From NCBI RefSeq assembly GCF_000428525.1, contig NZ_AUAC01000003.1, positions 1 through 64,000 of the forward strand: DNA of 64,000 bases, written 5' to 3'. The notes below the pieces were generated by a model that was not told the origin of the DNA, ran no database searches, and saw nothing but the letters and a program-made list of their open reading frames with translations. Of this stretch, positions 10,362 to 18,848 are shown piece by piece. A program made the translations under genes and the position numbers. The stretch is from Hellea balneolensis DSM 19091 (lineage in GTDB: Bacteria; Pseudomonadota; Alphaproteobacteria; Caulobacterales; Maricaulaceae). Within the stretch, counting starts at the first letter, position 1, and every line of letters starts with the position of its first letter.

Positions 10362-11444
10362 TCATTTATTTGGGGGTGACCCAGGTTCCGGTACATCAGT
10401 TTCCGACTCAGTAGGCTCGCTAGCTTTTAGTATAGTGAGCTCTTTGCTTTCTAAAACTTTCACTCGATCTTTCAATTTACCATTTTCTGCGATAACTTTT
10501 TCTAATCGAGGTCTAAGTTGCTTATGCTGTGTGTGCATTTCTATATAGAATGTAGCCCAGAGTGCTAGGACAGCCAAAAATATACCCAAGCCAGCGATGA
10601 GGCCAATATTCTTAGCCTTCTCTGCTGCTCCCTTAGCAGTATCGGCTGCTGATTGAGCTTCGGTGGCTTTAGTCCTCGCTATAGTCGCTTGTTGGGTCGC
10701 TTTCACAGTCGCTTCGGGGATTGAACTGCGAATTGCTACTCTGGGGTTGTTAGGGTTAAACTGGCTAGCGGCTTTACTGATAAATTTTTCGATTTCCCAA
10801 AACTCAGTATTTGAAGGAGGTCTGCCAGCTTTTGGCATGCCAGTCATTTTGGTGAACTCCACCCAAATGAGTCCTTCAGTTAAAGGAATAGTGTAAGGTT
10901 CGTTCGTCAGGTTATGTAATGGAATGCATAATTTCCCCCAGAAACACGGATCAACTAGTGGACCTGTTCCTAAAAGAAGACCTCGATGGACATGATTAAT
11001 TTGTAGATTAAACCTTACGGCAATGAAAGGAGGAAGGCGAAATTCCAAATCACACTCTACAAACACAATTGAATTTGCGGGTATAGTCAGGTTGTCATCG
11101 TCAGGACTTAAAATGGATTCTAACTTGTATTCATTACTATTGAACACAAAGGCGTTTTCGCCAATTCGACCTTCATAGGATGCGGCCTTAAGTCTAGGTT
11201 TTTCATCTTCTTGCTTTGCAGAAAACGGAAAAACCATCCCTGTTTTACGGACATATTCAATAATATCGTCCGCAGAAAGTAACGATGCGTCGATTTTGGG
11301 CCAGGGATCTTTATAATCCACTTTCCCAGACTTGAACTTAAACGGTGTAGCTAATGTTTCGGCTTGCTTAACATCTTCTAGTTCGAAGGTCTGCAGTTTG
11401 GCTGCAGATAGTCGCCGGTTCGGTTTTGCAGGCTTTGCGCTCAT
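10362..11444 (-). CDS. Membrane-anchored protein with dCTP deaminase/dUTPase-like fold
   Basis: This 360-residue protein has a central domain (about 85-202) resembling the trimeric dCTP deaminase/dUTPase family. The clearest stretch is residues 159-197, with G-T-G-x-L-V-D-P-x-F-W-G-K-L and L-H-N-L-T-N. At the position of the catalytic Glu in dCTP deaminase (the E of an LEFxN-type phrase) I see Pro, so deamination is doubtful; an Asp suited to dUTPase-like chemistry is present (D165). An Ala/Thr/Lys-rich helical linker follows. A single membrane segment lies at about 289-313, and a short coiled coil at about 318-347. The start overlaps the stop of the PurZ-like gene by 4 nt, so the two are probably co-translated. 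Fold assignment is by eye and should be treated as moderate. Confidence 0.6.
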   Translation of the reverse strand: MSAKPAKPNRRLSAAKLQTFELEDVKQAETLATPFKFKSGKVDYKDPWPKIDASLLSADDIIEYVRKTGMVFPFSAKQEDEKPRLKAASYEGRIGENAFVFNSNEYKLESILSPDDDNLTIPANSIVFVECDLEFRLPPFIAVRFNLQINHVHRGLLLGTGPLVDPCFWGKLCIPLHNLTNEPYTIPLTEGLIWVEFTKMTGMPKAGRPPSNTEFWEIEKFISKAASQFNPNNPRVAIRSSIPEATVKATQQATIARTKATEAQSAADTAKGAAEKAKNIGLIAGLGIFLAVLALWATFYIEMHTQHKQLRPRLEKVIAENGKLKDRVKVLESKELTILKASEPTESETDVPEPGSPPNK

Positions 11445-12487
11445 ACGAATATTTTGTTCGCAGAAAAGATATCGAATGGTGAAAAACCAAAAAAGTTTAT
11501 ACTCTGGCCTAGCATGTCTTGAGTCTTCACTATGAACTTGGATAACTCGCTCTCAGTGTTATCTAAATCATGGCTTTTGCCTATGTAATCCAAATGGTTC
11601 ATAACCAATATATTTGGCTTGTTGACATCTAGCGCATGTTTGACTTGTTTTACATCAAATACGCCGACCCGACGTAATTTTTTTGTTACAGTTGTATATT
11701 CTCTTAAATCTAGATCACTACCTTTTCTTCGAGCAATTTCTTCCCAAGTCGTTTCCCCGAATAATGGCCCAGATTCTCCAGCCACTCGAATTGGGTATGA
11801 GCGTAAAACCATGACTACTTCATCGACATCTAAAGGGCTTAATCCCGCTTCGCTTAATGCAGCTGCTGCAGTCGTACTCCGCGAGGTTGCCTTTGGCCAG
11901 TAACCGCCTTCCAAGAGTGAGAGGCCAAAACCCTGAGAGCCTTCGATTATTACTCTCGAGCCTTTTGACAGCCACTTTCTAAGTCTCTCGGATGTATCAC
12001 AAACAAATGCTGAGAGGGTCTCGCAATGTTGAGCATCAAGTGAGCTTAGGGGAAAGTTTTGTGCCCCGCGAGCTACGGATGCTAAAACAGCTGCGCCAAC
12101 GCCACTTCCTGTTGAGCCAATATCTCTTCCAAGCTTTGACCCTGCTTCCCATAACTTGTGTTCGTCAGAAATTATTCGAGCATAAGGGCTAATAAAAATA
12201 CGATCTTTCGGATATTGAAGGAGTTCGATTTCTTCGAGCAAAATATTTACGTCAATATATGAGCCCGCTGGGAAGACAACATCGACATTTCTGTCAATGC
12301 ACCCTGCCGGTAATTGCCTTAAGGCATATTTGCGCTTGTCCTTAGTATAACCTGTGTGACCTGAGTTGGATCCTCCAACGCGAACCACGATCACATGGCT
12401 TTCTTTGGATCGCCTTGCAAGTTCGAGCGCCACTTTCCCCTTACCCTCAGAACCAAATTGTCCGCCAACAACTACAGATACGGGCAT
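11441..12487 (-). CDS. PurZ-like adenylosuccinate synthetase homologue
   Basis: The 348-residue protein aligns with adenylosuccinate synthetase but is about 80 residues shorter than bacterial PurA. The P-loop reads GGQFGSEGKGK, where E. coli PurA has GTQWGDEGKGK: the catalytic Asp13 is Ser. The GGSNSGHT segment keeps the catalytic His. Other matches are IGSTGSGVG, EGSQG, RSTTAAAA and EYTTVTKKLRRVG. Short length and Asp-to-Ser replacement are features of the phage PurZ group, which joins Asp to dGMP on the way to 2-aminoadenine DNA. I infer a (d)GMP-type substrate, not IMP. The start codon shares one base with the upstream stop (TAATG), and the next gene overlaps by 4 nt. A diverged PurA with another substrate remains possible. 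Confidence 0.8.
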   Translation of the reverse strand: MPVSVVVGGQFGSEGKGKVALELARRSKESHVIVVRVGGSNSGHTGYTKDKRKYALRQLPAGCIDRNVDVVFPAGSYIDVNILLEEIELLQYPKDRIFISPYARIISDEHKLWEAGSKLGRDIGSTGSGVGAAVLASVARGAQNFPLSSLDAQHCETLSAFVCDTSERLRKWLSKGSRVIIEGSQGFGLSLLEGGYWPKATSRSTTAAAALSEAGLSPLDVDEVVMVLRSYPIRVAGESGPLFGETTWEEIARRKGSDLDLREYTTVTKKLRRVGVFDVKQVKHALDVNKPNILVMNHLDYIGKSHDLDNTESELSKFIVKTQDMLGQSINFFGFSPFDIFSANKIFV

Positions 12488-14424
12488 TACGTTTCCCCTT
12501 GAAACTTATTCATTATGGTTATTATGTCGCCTGCAATATCGTATTTGGGGACATTATTAAAGTAGTTTTCGTGTGCGAGTTTCTGCATTTTATCAACTTT
12601 AGCCTCAACTTCTGATGAAGACGCCCTCTCAAACTCAGCATTGGCAGATTGAGTCTTCAATTTTAATCGTTCTATATAACGTTTTTTTCGAGTCGATTTT
12701 TGAGCGTCGACAAAAATATGATGAAAATTAAATCCGAATTTTTCTACTAGAAACGCATGATCATCTGGGAACCGTAAACCATCTACTACAATTTTATTAA
12801 ATCCACTAACCCGGGCAATAGTACGCTCTGCCAGTTCGCGTTGGCGACCTGTTTCATTGATTTCAAGACCAATTTTTTGTCTGTTTTTGCGATCAGCCTT
12901 CAAATTTCTTTTCGATAAAATTTCGTCAATAATGATGCTGAATCTTGTGTAGGCATATCCCTCATCTTCTAAAACTTGAGCTATCGTGGTTTTACCAGCG
13001 GCTATTGGTCCACTTATGCCTATTACCGTTGGGCGTTTGCTGACTTTAAGGTCCGGTATTATTAACGGGGGCTCTTCTTGGGTTCCGAGTTCTTCAGATA
13101 GGCCCGCCAGATGGAACGTACCTACTAATGCGGATGTGATTGCGTCTAGCTCATCATGGGTTACCTTTTTTCTAAGAAAATCACCCTGTACGCCAAATTC
13201 ACCCAAGCCAAGCTTTAACCACTTTTCTCCAGCGCCTTTTCTTGGAATGCGCATTATGTCTTGTGCTGCTCCAGGATAACTTTCGATAACTGGTATACCC
13301 AATTCTCTAAAGCCTTTCGCTAGCCGAATGCCTCTTGCAGTAAGTTTTTGCATACTGGGCAACAAGCTAGGGTAAACGTTTATTCCCCGCCTTTTCAGCT
13401 CTCGCTCACATTGTCTCATGATCCCAAATTCGTCTCTTGTAGGATCGTCATCGAATACAGTTTGGCGGCCAGCGGGCAGACATAAGGGGGAATCAATAGA
13501 AATTACGTCTGGTTTCGCAGCAACAGTTTGAGCAATTATATCAGCATCTGTAGCAATCATTTTAGTTTCAACGTGTGAACCCTTTAAGGCACACCAACCT
13601 GTCGGACGCGTTTCCGAACCCGTTAAATCAATCCCAACTATTTTGGATTTGGCTGCAGGTAAACCATCGAATAATTCTCTAAAAGTTGGAGCTCTGGTTA
13701 GCTCATTAGAGGCTGACTTCAAGTTTGTGGGTAAGCTGTTCATATTCTTCGGAGCTGACCAATCTTGAAATTTTACTTTTTTTCCAAAAAGGTCGTGCAC
13801 AAACCCTAGTCTTTGCAGGGCAATATCAAAAATGCTGCCCATTGCTGCAATATCAGCTCGATTGTACTGAATGAGGCGATTTAATGAACTCATATTTCCT
13901 CGAAGGTACTCATGCCACAAGAGTACGGCTGCGAAGCCATCTACGTCACCAATCTCTTCCCGAAAATCAATGCCAAGTTCTATTTCAATTGCCTTTTGTC
14001 CGCCCGTTAAATTTACTCGTCTGCATAAATACATCAAATCTATGTGGACGTCTGGCAATTCAATGCTTGGATGTTCCTGCTTTAAAAAGCGTTGGTCAAA
14101 TCTAATCCCATTGTAGGTTACCATCGCGACCGAATGACGAGCAGCGTCCAGTAATTCAGTGACGTCGTCACCTTTTACGAATGTTTGTGATTTTCCACCA
14201 ATCGACCAACCTACAACAGTAATCTCGTCGTAAAAGTGACTCAGCCCTGTTGTTTCAATATCTAGAAAAAGAACTTTTTCTGGATATTCGCAACAAAGAG
14301 AAAGTTCGCCATACAACTTTTTGGGTATTGGCTTAATAGTTCTCGTAGGCTTAATCGGTTTTAATTTTGAACCCAAGTCTCTGTCCTTAGCAAGCGACGG
14401 TGTTAGAAAATTCTTATATTCCAC
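12487..14424 (-). CDS. Three-domain fusion: DEDD exonuclease-like, DUF429-like and P-loop nucleotide kinase-like
   Basis: The 645-residue protein appears to join three domains. Residues about 50-205 are an RNase H-like DEDD exonuclease of the YprB type, with LDIETTG (D55, E57), YNGIRFD (D110) and YNRADIAA (D191). Residues about 260-440 match DUF429, another RNase H-like fold, with GIDLTGS, SIDSPLCLP, ESYPGAAQDI and a late HDELDA. Residues about 465-640 are a P-loop kinase (GISGPIAAGKTT at 469-480; VDGLRFPDD near 547-555), recalling dephospho-CoA, adenylate or deoxynucleotide kinases. It is the first gene of the module and meets the PurZ-like gene in TAATG. I know of no named protein with this order. 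Substrates are unknown; a nuclease plus dNMP kinase role is inference. Confidence 0.7.
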   Translation of the reverse strand: MEYKNFLTPSLAKDRDLGSKLKPIKPTRTIKPIPKKLYGELSLCCEYPEKVLFLDIETTGLSHFYDEITVVGWSIGGKSQTFVKGDDVTELLDAARHSVAMVTYNGIRFDQRFLKQEHPSIELPDVHIDLMYLCRRVNLTGGQKAIEIELGIDFREEIGDVDGFAAVLLWHEYLRGNMSSLNRLIQYNRADIAAMGSIFDIALQRLGFVHDLFGKKVKFQDWSAPKNMNSLPTNLKSASNELTRAPTFRELFDGLPAAKSKIVGIDLTGSETRPTGWCALKGSHVETKMIATDADIIAQTVAAKPDVISIDSPLCLPAGRQTVFDDDPTRDEFGIMRQCERELKRRGINVYPSLLPSMQKLTARGIRLAKGFRELGIPVIESYPGAAQDIMRIPRKGAGEKWLKLGLGEFGVQGDFLRKKVTHDELDAITSALVGTFHLAGLSEELGTQEEPPLIIPDLKVSKRPTVIGISGPIAAGKTTIAQVLEDEGYAYTRFSIIIDEILSKRNLKADRKNRQKIGLEINETGRQRELAERTIARVSGFNKIVVDGLRFPDDHAFLVEKFGFNFHHIFVDAQKSTRKKRYIERLKLKTQSANAEFERASSSEVEAKVDKMQKLAHENYFNNVPKYDIAGDIITIMNKFQGET

Positions 14425-14503
14425 ACTAAAGGCGTTCTATCCCAAAAGGCAAACAGTACAAACTAAGACTTTGGAGAATACAACGAATGCTTAGACTCCT
14501 AGT

Positions 14504-15598
14504 CTATTGGATTCCACGAACAAGGGCTATTTCCGCGAGCAACGTTTTCATATCCCCTTTTGTCAAAGGCTGAGTATCCTCATATTCATCTGTATTTTTG
14601 TGCCTATCCACTAATCCTAACATTGTTTCGCGCTGAGCATTTGGGCTTAACTTCCCGTAGCTATTATAGGTGGTATCGAGGTGTTCATGGCCCATATTTT
14701 GACTCCAAGCCTTCATCGCCATCGGATCGAGCTTTAACTGATACGCCAATGCGGTGAGCGTGTTTCGAAAACTGTGAGGATTGTAATATTGCATTCCATT
14801 TGCTTTGAATGCCTCGCGAAATATTTTTCTCATCGGCTGGGCAGTGGTCCAATGACGCTTGGTTAGGCCAACAGGCGTATAGAGGTCATTCTCATCATGG
14901 CCATTTTGCGTCGCTGGAAAGAGCGGGTCACTATCGGAGAAGCCTAAGTCATCTTTCAAGAATATGATATATTCTGCGACCTGGGCCTCGATAAAGTCTC
15001 CCACGGGGTAAAACCATGTCAGGATATGTTTGCTGGCTTTGGTGTTGGTTGTATCGGGGTGCTGAATTACTTCGCGCTCAGCAAGCCTTACATGCCCCAC
15101 TGTCATTGATATGATTGATCCATCCCGTGCACCAGATAATAGCGTAAAGGCTAACAGGGCTCGATTACGTCGATCTATAACGCTGGATATAGGCATCGCG
15201 GCAATAGTTGATGTGATTTGCTCTATAGTTGCGAATTTGACCATCTTTTGCGCTCGTCCTGCCCGTTGTTCCTTATCAGTAAGGCGTAGAGCTAAAAGTG
15301 GTTTCCGAGCTTGTTTTGGCTTTAATTTCTCATCCATAACCATCCACTGAAAAAAGTCTTTCACATGGCGTACCTTTGCCGCCTTTGTTCGAGTAGTGAC
15401 GGATAAACGACGCAGTGCCTCCAAATATGATGTTACATGTTCACGGCTAAACTTTTCAAAGTCTACCCATCCTGTAGCGATCTCATACCCAGCCAGTGCC
15501 GCCAGTTTTTGATCGATTGTGCTTTCTGCTTTCTGGACTTCTAGTTCGTCTATCCATGCAAGCTTTAGCCGCTCATTCTTGGGATTCACTTCAGTCAT
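14504..15598 (-). CDS. Tyrosine recombinase (XerC/phage integrase type)
   Basis: The 364-residue protein has an N-terminal SAM-like DNA-binding region and a C-terminal catalytic domain with the expected set: R158 (LSGARDG), H275 and R278 (HSFRNT), H304 (NMGHEH) and nucleophile Y311. AGGATAG lies just upstream of the ATG, which supports the start. It lies between the nucleotide-metabolism module and an AlpA-like gene and is transcribed with them. It differs from the two DUF4102-type integrases nearby. It could be the recombinase of a smaller element nested in the island; its target site is not recognised. Confidence 0.9.
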   Translation of the reverse strand: MTEVNPKNERLKLAWIDELEVQKAESTIDQKLAALAGYEIATGWVDFEKFSREHVTSYLEALRRLSVTTRTKAAKVRHVKDFFQWMVMDEKLKPKQARKPLLALRLTDKEQRAGRAQKMVKFATIEQITSTIAAMPISSVIDRRNRALLAFTLLSGARDGSIISMTVGHVRLAEREVIQHPDTTNTKASKHILTWFYPVGDFIEAQVAEYIIFLKDDLGFSDSDPLFPATQNGHDENDLYTPVGLTKRHWTTAQPMRKIFREAFKANGMQYYNPHSFRNTLTALAYQLKLDPMAMKAWSQNMGHEHLDTTYNSYGKLSPNAQRETMLGLVDRHKNTDEYEDTQPLTKGDMKTLLAEIALVRGIQ

Positions 15599-15668
15599 AT
15601 TTCTATCCTTTCAAAAGTGAGTGATTAAGGGGGGCATAGGAATTGCTAATATATGCGTATCCAGCTGC

Positions 15669-16094
15669 TCAATCATTCGAAGCTTTTGAAGCGTATTGGG
15701 CTTTCAAATTGGCTAGATTGGAACGAGTATTGAAGTTGCGTAGGGTCAATCCACAAATCACACACTCACCTAGTGCGATTACCTTCCGGGAGTTGCTAGG
15801 TTTAATCCGAAAACTACCTTTAGCGATTTGACGTGGTTCTTTGCATTTCACGCAATACATCTCATCCGGTGCGCAAGGGCGCTTCTTTGCCTCTTGTCGC
15901 GCTTTCATCCATGTTTTGGCTTTGGCGCCGTTTAGGATGATAGGTCGCGAGTCAGATACCATCGCACAGGATAAACCAGCTTTTTTAATCCATGCGCGTA
16001 TGGTAGCCGGATGTACATCCAATAGCTTACCAAGGCTTTCTACCGTATAAGGGCGATGGGACTTTATCAGTCGGTAATCATGTTTGCGCTGCAT
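15669..16094 (-). CDS. Helix-turn-helix protein with C-terminal zinc-ribbon-like cysteines
   Basis: The 141-residue protein begins with a helix-turn-helix (about 16-40: YTVESLGKLLDVHPATIRAW), similar to MerR/excisionase folds. The C-terminal half has Cys pairs at CVKC (near 81-84) and CVIC (near 111-114), as in a small zinc ribbon. It lies between the tyrosine recombinase and the AlpA-like gene on the same strand, so a role in excision control or regulation is plausible. I do not recognise a named family. Confidence 0.7.
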   Translation of the reverse strand: MQRKHDYRLIKSHRPYTVESLGKLLDVHPATIRAWIKKAGLSCAMVSDSRPIILNGAKAKTWMKARQEAKKRPCAPDEMYCVKCKEPRQIAKGSFRIKPSNSRKVIALGECVICGLTLRNFNTRSNLANLKAQYASKASND

Positions 16095-16103
16095 GGCTTC
16101 GCT

Positions 16104-16307
16104 CTATGCATTTGGGCTTTCATAGAGAGCTCTTACATCTTCAGCTTTCCAGACAGTAGTTCTGGGACCTAGTTTTTGCGGTTTTGGGAAACGTCCTTCC
16201 TTGACACCAGCCCACCATGTGCTTTTCGATACAGGTATGGGGCCGTTAGGCGCGAGAATTTGGGATAGGCGAACAAAGCCTGTTTTAGGAAAGTTGAGGT
16301 TATCCAT
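16104..16307 (-). CDS. AlpA-family regulator/excisionase
   Basis: A 67-residue protein of the AlpA type, with FVRLSQIL near the start and a helix-turn-helix ending in the WWAGVKEGRFPKPQKLG phrase typical of this family. A longer frame begins at 16337, but GGAG stands 7 nt before the ATG at 16307, which I prefer. AlpA proteins act as excisionases or activate integrase genes of P4-like elements. It lies beside two recombinase genes, which fits that job. Confidence 0.85.
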   Translation of the reverse strand: MDNLNFPKTGFVRLSQILAPNGPIPVSKSTWWAGVKEGRFPKPQKLGPRTTVWKAEDVRALYESPNA

Positions 16308-16421
16308 TGTCATGCTCCTTTGGATATGTGTGACCAAAATAGAGCTATGAAGTTTGTTTTCTATTCACCAGTATTTGTAATCTTGAAAAGATAGGATTTT
16401 ATCCAGAAAGTCCGAGAAAAG

Positions 16422-17483
16422 TTACTTTTCAGATTTCTTAAAAGCTGGATCATTATAATATCCAGATAATTTCGCCTTTACGGTGGAAACTCCAATATTT
16501 TCAACAAATTCAGCCTCATACCATTGGATTATTGTATGTGCAAACGCGTCCTGTTTCATAATTAACCCGCCTTCATTTGCAATGACTGAAGCAATTTTTC
16601 TATGGATGGCTTCGGAGTTTTTCGATGGACGGCCAATCTTTTTTGCTTTTCTAATCGGGTTAGAATTTCCCCCATATCCAAACAAGTACTCGCCACTTCG
16701 CTCCAATTGAATGGGTTTGCTTTTGATTGGTGGAAAAAGGTTAATTACATCATCAGAGTCATATCGAATTGCTAAATATGCTTTTTTACCATTACGAATA
16801 TAGGATCCTTCCCAATCAACATGGCGACTAATCCATACACTTTTAGGAATAGGTTTATGAGCATAATAGAATTTATCAGTATCCCAATTTCTATTATCAA
16901 ACCATTTTTCAATTTCATGATCAAAATCAGCCTCTGAATTTATGTCAACTTCTATGCCTGTGGCACTGATTTTACCTCCTCTAAGTTTAACAATAAGTGA
17001 GCATATTGTTTCATCTAAAGCGTCTTCCAAATCCAGATGCCATTGATCTGAATACTCAGCAATTTCGAGGGCTTTTTCGTATAATTTAAGTTCTTTATTA
17101 TGGTGTTGGATGCGCTCTGATTTCTCTTCTTCAGTGCAGTCATCTTTCATATATAATTCTGCCATCATTTTGTGATGTTCTGGCGATGAAACATACTCTT
17201 CGTCGTTCATAAGTCTTTCATAGTAATTCCATCTAGGGTCATTTCCAATGACGAGGCGACTTGTTTCACTTGGGTTGAGGTACTCAGGTCCTAATTCTGA
17301 CCCTAAAGATAGCGGGTATTGCTGGAATGCTTCGAGTGAGTCACGACCTTCATCTTCGTCAAAATACATGGGCGTTGGTAGTACTCGGGCAGATGCCCAG
17401 TAAAGCAAGTCAGTAAGAGTCCAGTATTCGGGCACTTCAACTTCTTTATAAAATTTGGGAAGGTTAGGTTTTTCAGTCATCAT
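16422..17483 (-). CDS. Uncharacterised acidic protein with C-terminal DNA-binding-like segment
   Basis: The 353-residue protein is not recognised. Its first 230 residues are acidic and rich in Tyr and Trp. Near residue 282 a basic KKIGRPSKNSEAIHRKI segment begins, followed by a helical region ending in STVKAKLSGYY, which resembles the small winged or HTH tails found in proteins near P4-type integrases. The start overlaps the end of the integrase gene by up to 11 nt (alternative ATG at 17480), so the two are probably one transcript. It is AT-richer than the restriction genes. Confidence 0.65.
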   Translation of the reverse strand: MMTEKPNLPKFYKEVEVPEYWTLTDLLYWASARVLPTPMYFDEDEGRDSLEAFQQYPLSLGSELGPEYLNPSETSRLVIGNDPRWNYYERLMNDEEYVSSPEHHKMMAELYMKDDCTEEEKSERIQHHNKELKLYEKALEIAEYSDQWHLDLEDALDETICSLIVKLRGGKISATGIEVDINSEADFDHEIEKWFDNRNWDTDKFYYAHKPIPKSVWISRHVDWEGSYIRNGKKAYLAIRYDSDDVINLFPPIKSKPIQLERSGEYLFGYGGNSNPIRKAKKIGRPSKNSEAIHRKIASVIANEGGLIMKQDAFAHTIIQWYEAEFVENIGVSTVKAKLSGYYNDPAFKKSEK

Positions 17484-18669
17484 GATGTGTTGTAATATTG
17501 CAAAGTATGTTTGCCCACCAATTAGCTAACTTAACGCGCTCACCCCAATATAGGCTGCGATTATAAGCTCGTCTGACTGCGTTCCTATCTTGTCGAGCGC
17601 AATATGCCTCTATGACATCAGGTGCCCATAAGCCGCTTTCGTTAGCAAACGTGGAGAACGTTGATCGGAAACCATGTGGCGTCACTTCATCTTTTCTGAA
17701 ACCCATACGAACTAAGGCTTGGTTCATCGTATTATCACTCATCGGTTTTTTCGAGCTTGTTTGCGCAGGAAATAAAAACTCGCCCCAACCAGTCAGTTCT
17801 TTCAGCTCTTCAAGAAGCAGCAAGGATGACTTAGTTAAGGGGACTTTGTGAGGCCTTCTCATTTTCATGCGGTTTGAGGGAATACTCCAAACGCATTCTT
17901 CAAAATTAAATTCTTCCCATTTGGCTTGCCTTATCTCACCTGGACGACAAGCAAATTGCATTAGAAGCTTTAGCGCGATGGCTGTTTGACGACTTCCTCT
18001 GTATTCATCGATCGCCATGACTAACTCTGCTAATCCGTCTTTTGTTACAATGGCCGCCCTGTGCGTGACCGTCGGTCTAATTAGAGCATCTCTTAAGGCA
18101 TAGGTCGGGTCTGTATCAGTAATTCCACTTGCCACCGCGTACCTAAATACGCCACCAATACGTGACCGCATCCTGCTAGCTGTTTCGTAGTGTTCTTGAG
18201 TTTCGCGTTTGCGGAGTGTTTTAAGGATTATGGGAGCGGTTATTGTCGCGATAGGCATATGCCCGAAATCTTTACGAGCGTCTTTCAGCAACCAATCTAG
18301 TTTGCTGAGCGTGGCCGGAGACCGACCTTCCTTAGTAAGTTTTTTGACGAAGTTATCTGCGACTTTGTTAAACGTGTATTCTGATTTGCCTAATTCTTCG
18401 GCTGCTGCCTTTCTTTTTAAGTCAGCGGGGTTCAAGCCTTTTTTAAGGTTAGCTTTTGCTTCGTCGCGTTGGTCGCGTGCTTCTTTAAGTGAAACCTCTG
18501 GGTAAGGGCCAAATGACAATGTGCCTTCTTTGCCGTTGAACCGATATTTTTGCCTCCAAAGCTTTGAGCCTTTTGAAGTAACGCTGAGGTATAATCCCCC
18601 AAAGTCAGATACCTTGTAGGATTTACCCTTTGGTTTAAGAGCCCTTATCTTTGCGTCAGTCAGTGCCAA
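17473..18669 (-). CDS. P4-type tyrosine integrase (DUF4102 N-terminus)
   Basis: The protein starts with the ALTDAKIRALKPKGKSY phrase of DUF4102 integrases. A longer frame opens at an ATG at 18780, but its first 37 codons are low complexity and run across the GTGCCCCCA repeats. I prefer TTG at 18669, which has AGGA upstream and gives 398 residues. FACRPGEIR and HGFRSTF carry the catalytic Arg, His and Arg; the C-terminus has RRAYNRSLYWGER with the Tyr. Where relatives usually show a His before QDRNAVRRAY, this protein shows Arg (CARQD), which may reduce activity. It is the likely integrase of island A. Confidence 0.85.
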   Translation of the reverse strand: MALTDAKIRALKPKGKSYKVSDFGGLYLSVTSKGSKLWRQKYRFNGKEGTLSFGPYPEVSLKEARDQRDEAKANLKKGLNPADLKRKAAAEELGKSEYTFNKVADNFVKKLTKEGRSPATLSKLDWLLKDARKDFGHMPIATITAPIILKTLRKRETQEHYETASRMRSRIGGVFRYAVASGITDTDPTYALRDALIRPTVTHRAAIVTKDGLAELVMAIDEYRGSRQTAIALKLLMQFACRPGEIRQAKWEEFNFEECVWSIPSNRMKMRRPHKVPLTKSSLLLLEELKELTGWGEFLFPAQTSSKKPMSDNTMNQALVRMGFRKDEVTPHGFRSTFSTFANESGLWAPDVIEAYCARQDRNAVRRAYNRSLYWGERVKLANWWANILCNITTHHDD

Positions 18670-18716
18670 TCTGTTTTCCTGCCAAAATGGGGGTATTTGA
18701 CTGAGCGTCAAATAAA

Positions 18717-18758
18717 TGCCCCCAATAGTGCCCCCAAATATGCAGGATGTACCCCCAC
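18717..18758 (+). repeat. Cluster of GT(G/A)CCCCCA repeats upstream of the P4-type integrase
   Basis: Three close copies of TGCCCCCA or TACCCCCA lie at about 18717, 18729 and 18749, all in one orientation. Two similar copies sit at 4583 and 4595, at the far end of the island. The tRNA-Thr fragment at 18849 also contains GTGCCCCCA, from its acceptor stem. These are candidate arm-type or core sites of the integrase. Confidence 0.5.
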
Positions 18759-18848
18759 GACGTTGGATGCTGTTGGACAACGTATGTAGTAAAAAGCCAA
18801 TAAAATCAAGGATTATTGGACTATTTCGGCTTTTAATGGATAGTTAAA

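Noticed and set aside
18670-18780. N-terminal extension of the P4-type integrase
   Set aside because: The extra codons run across repeat DNA, and the DUF4102 domain starts at the TTG at 18669.
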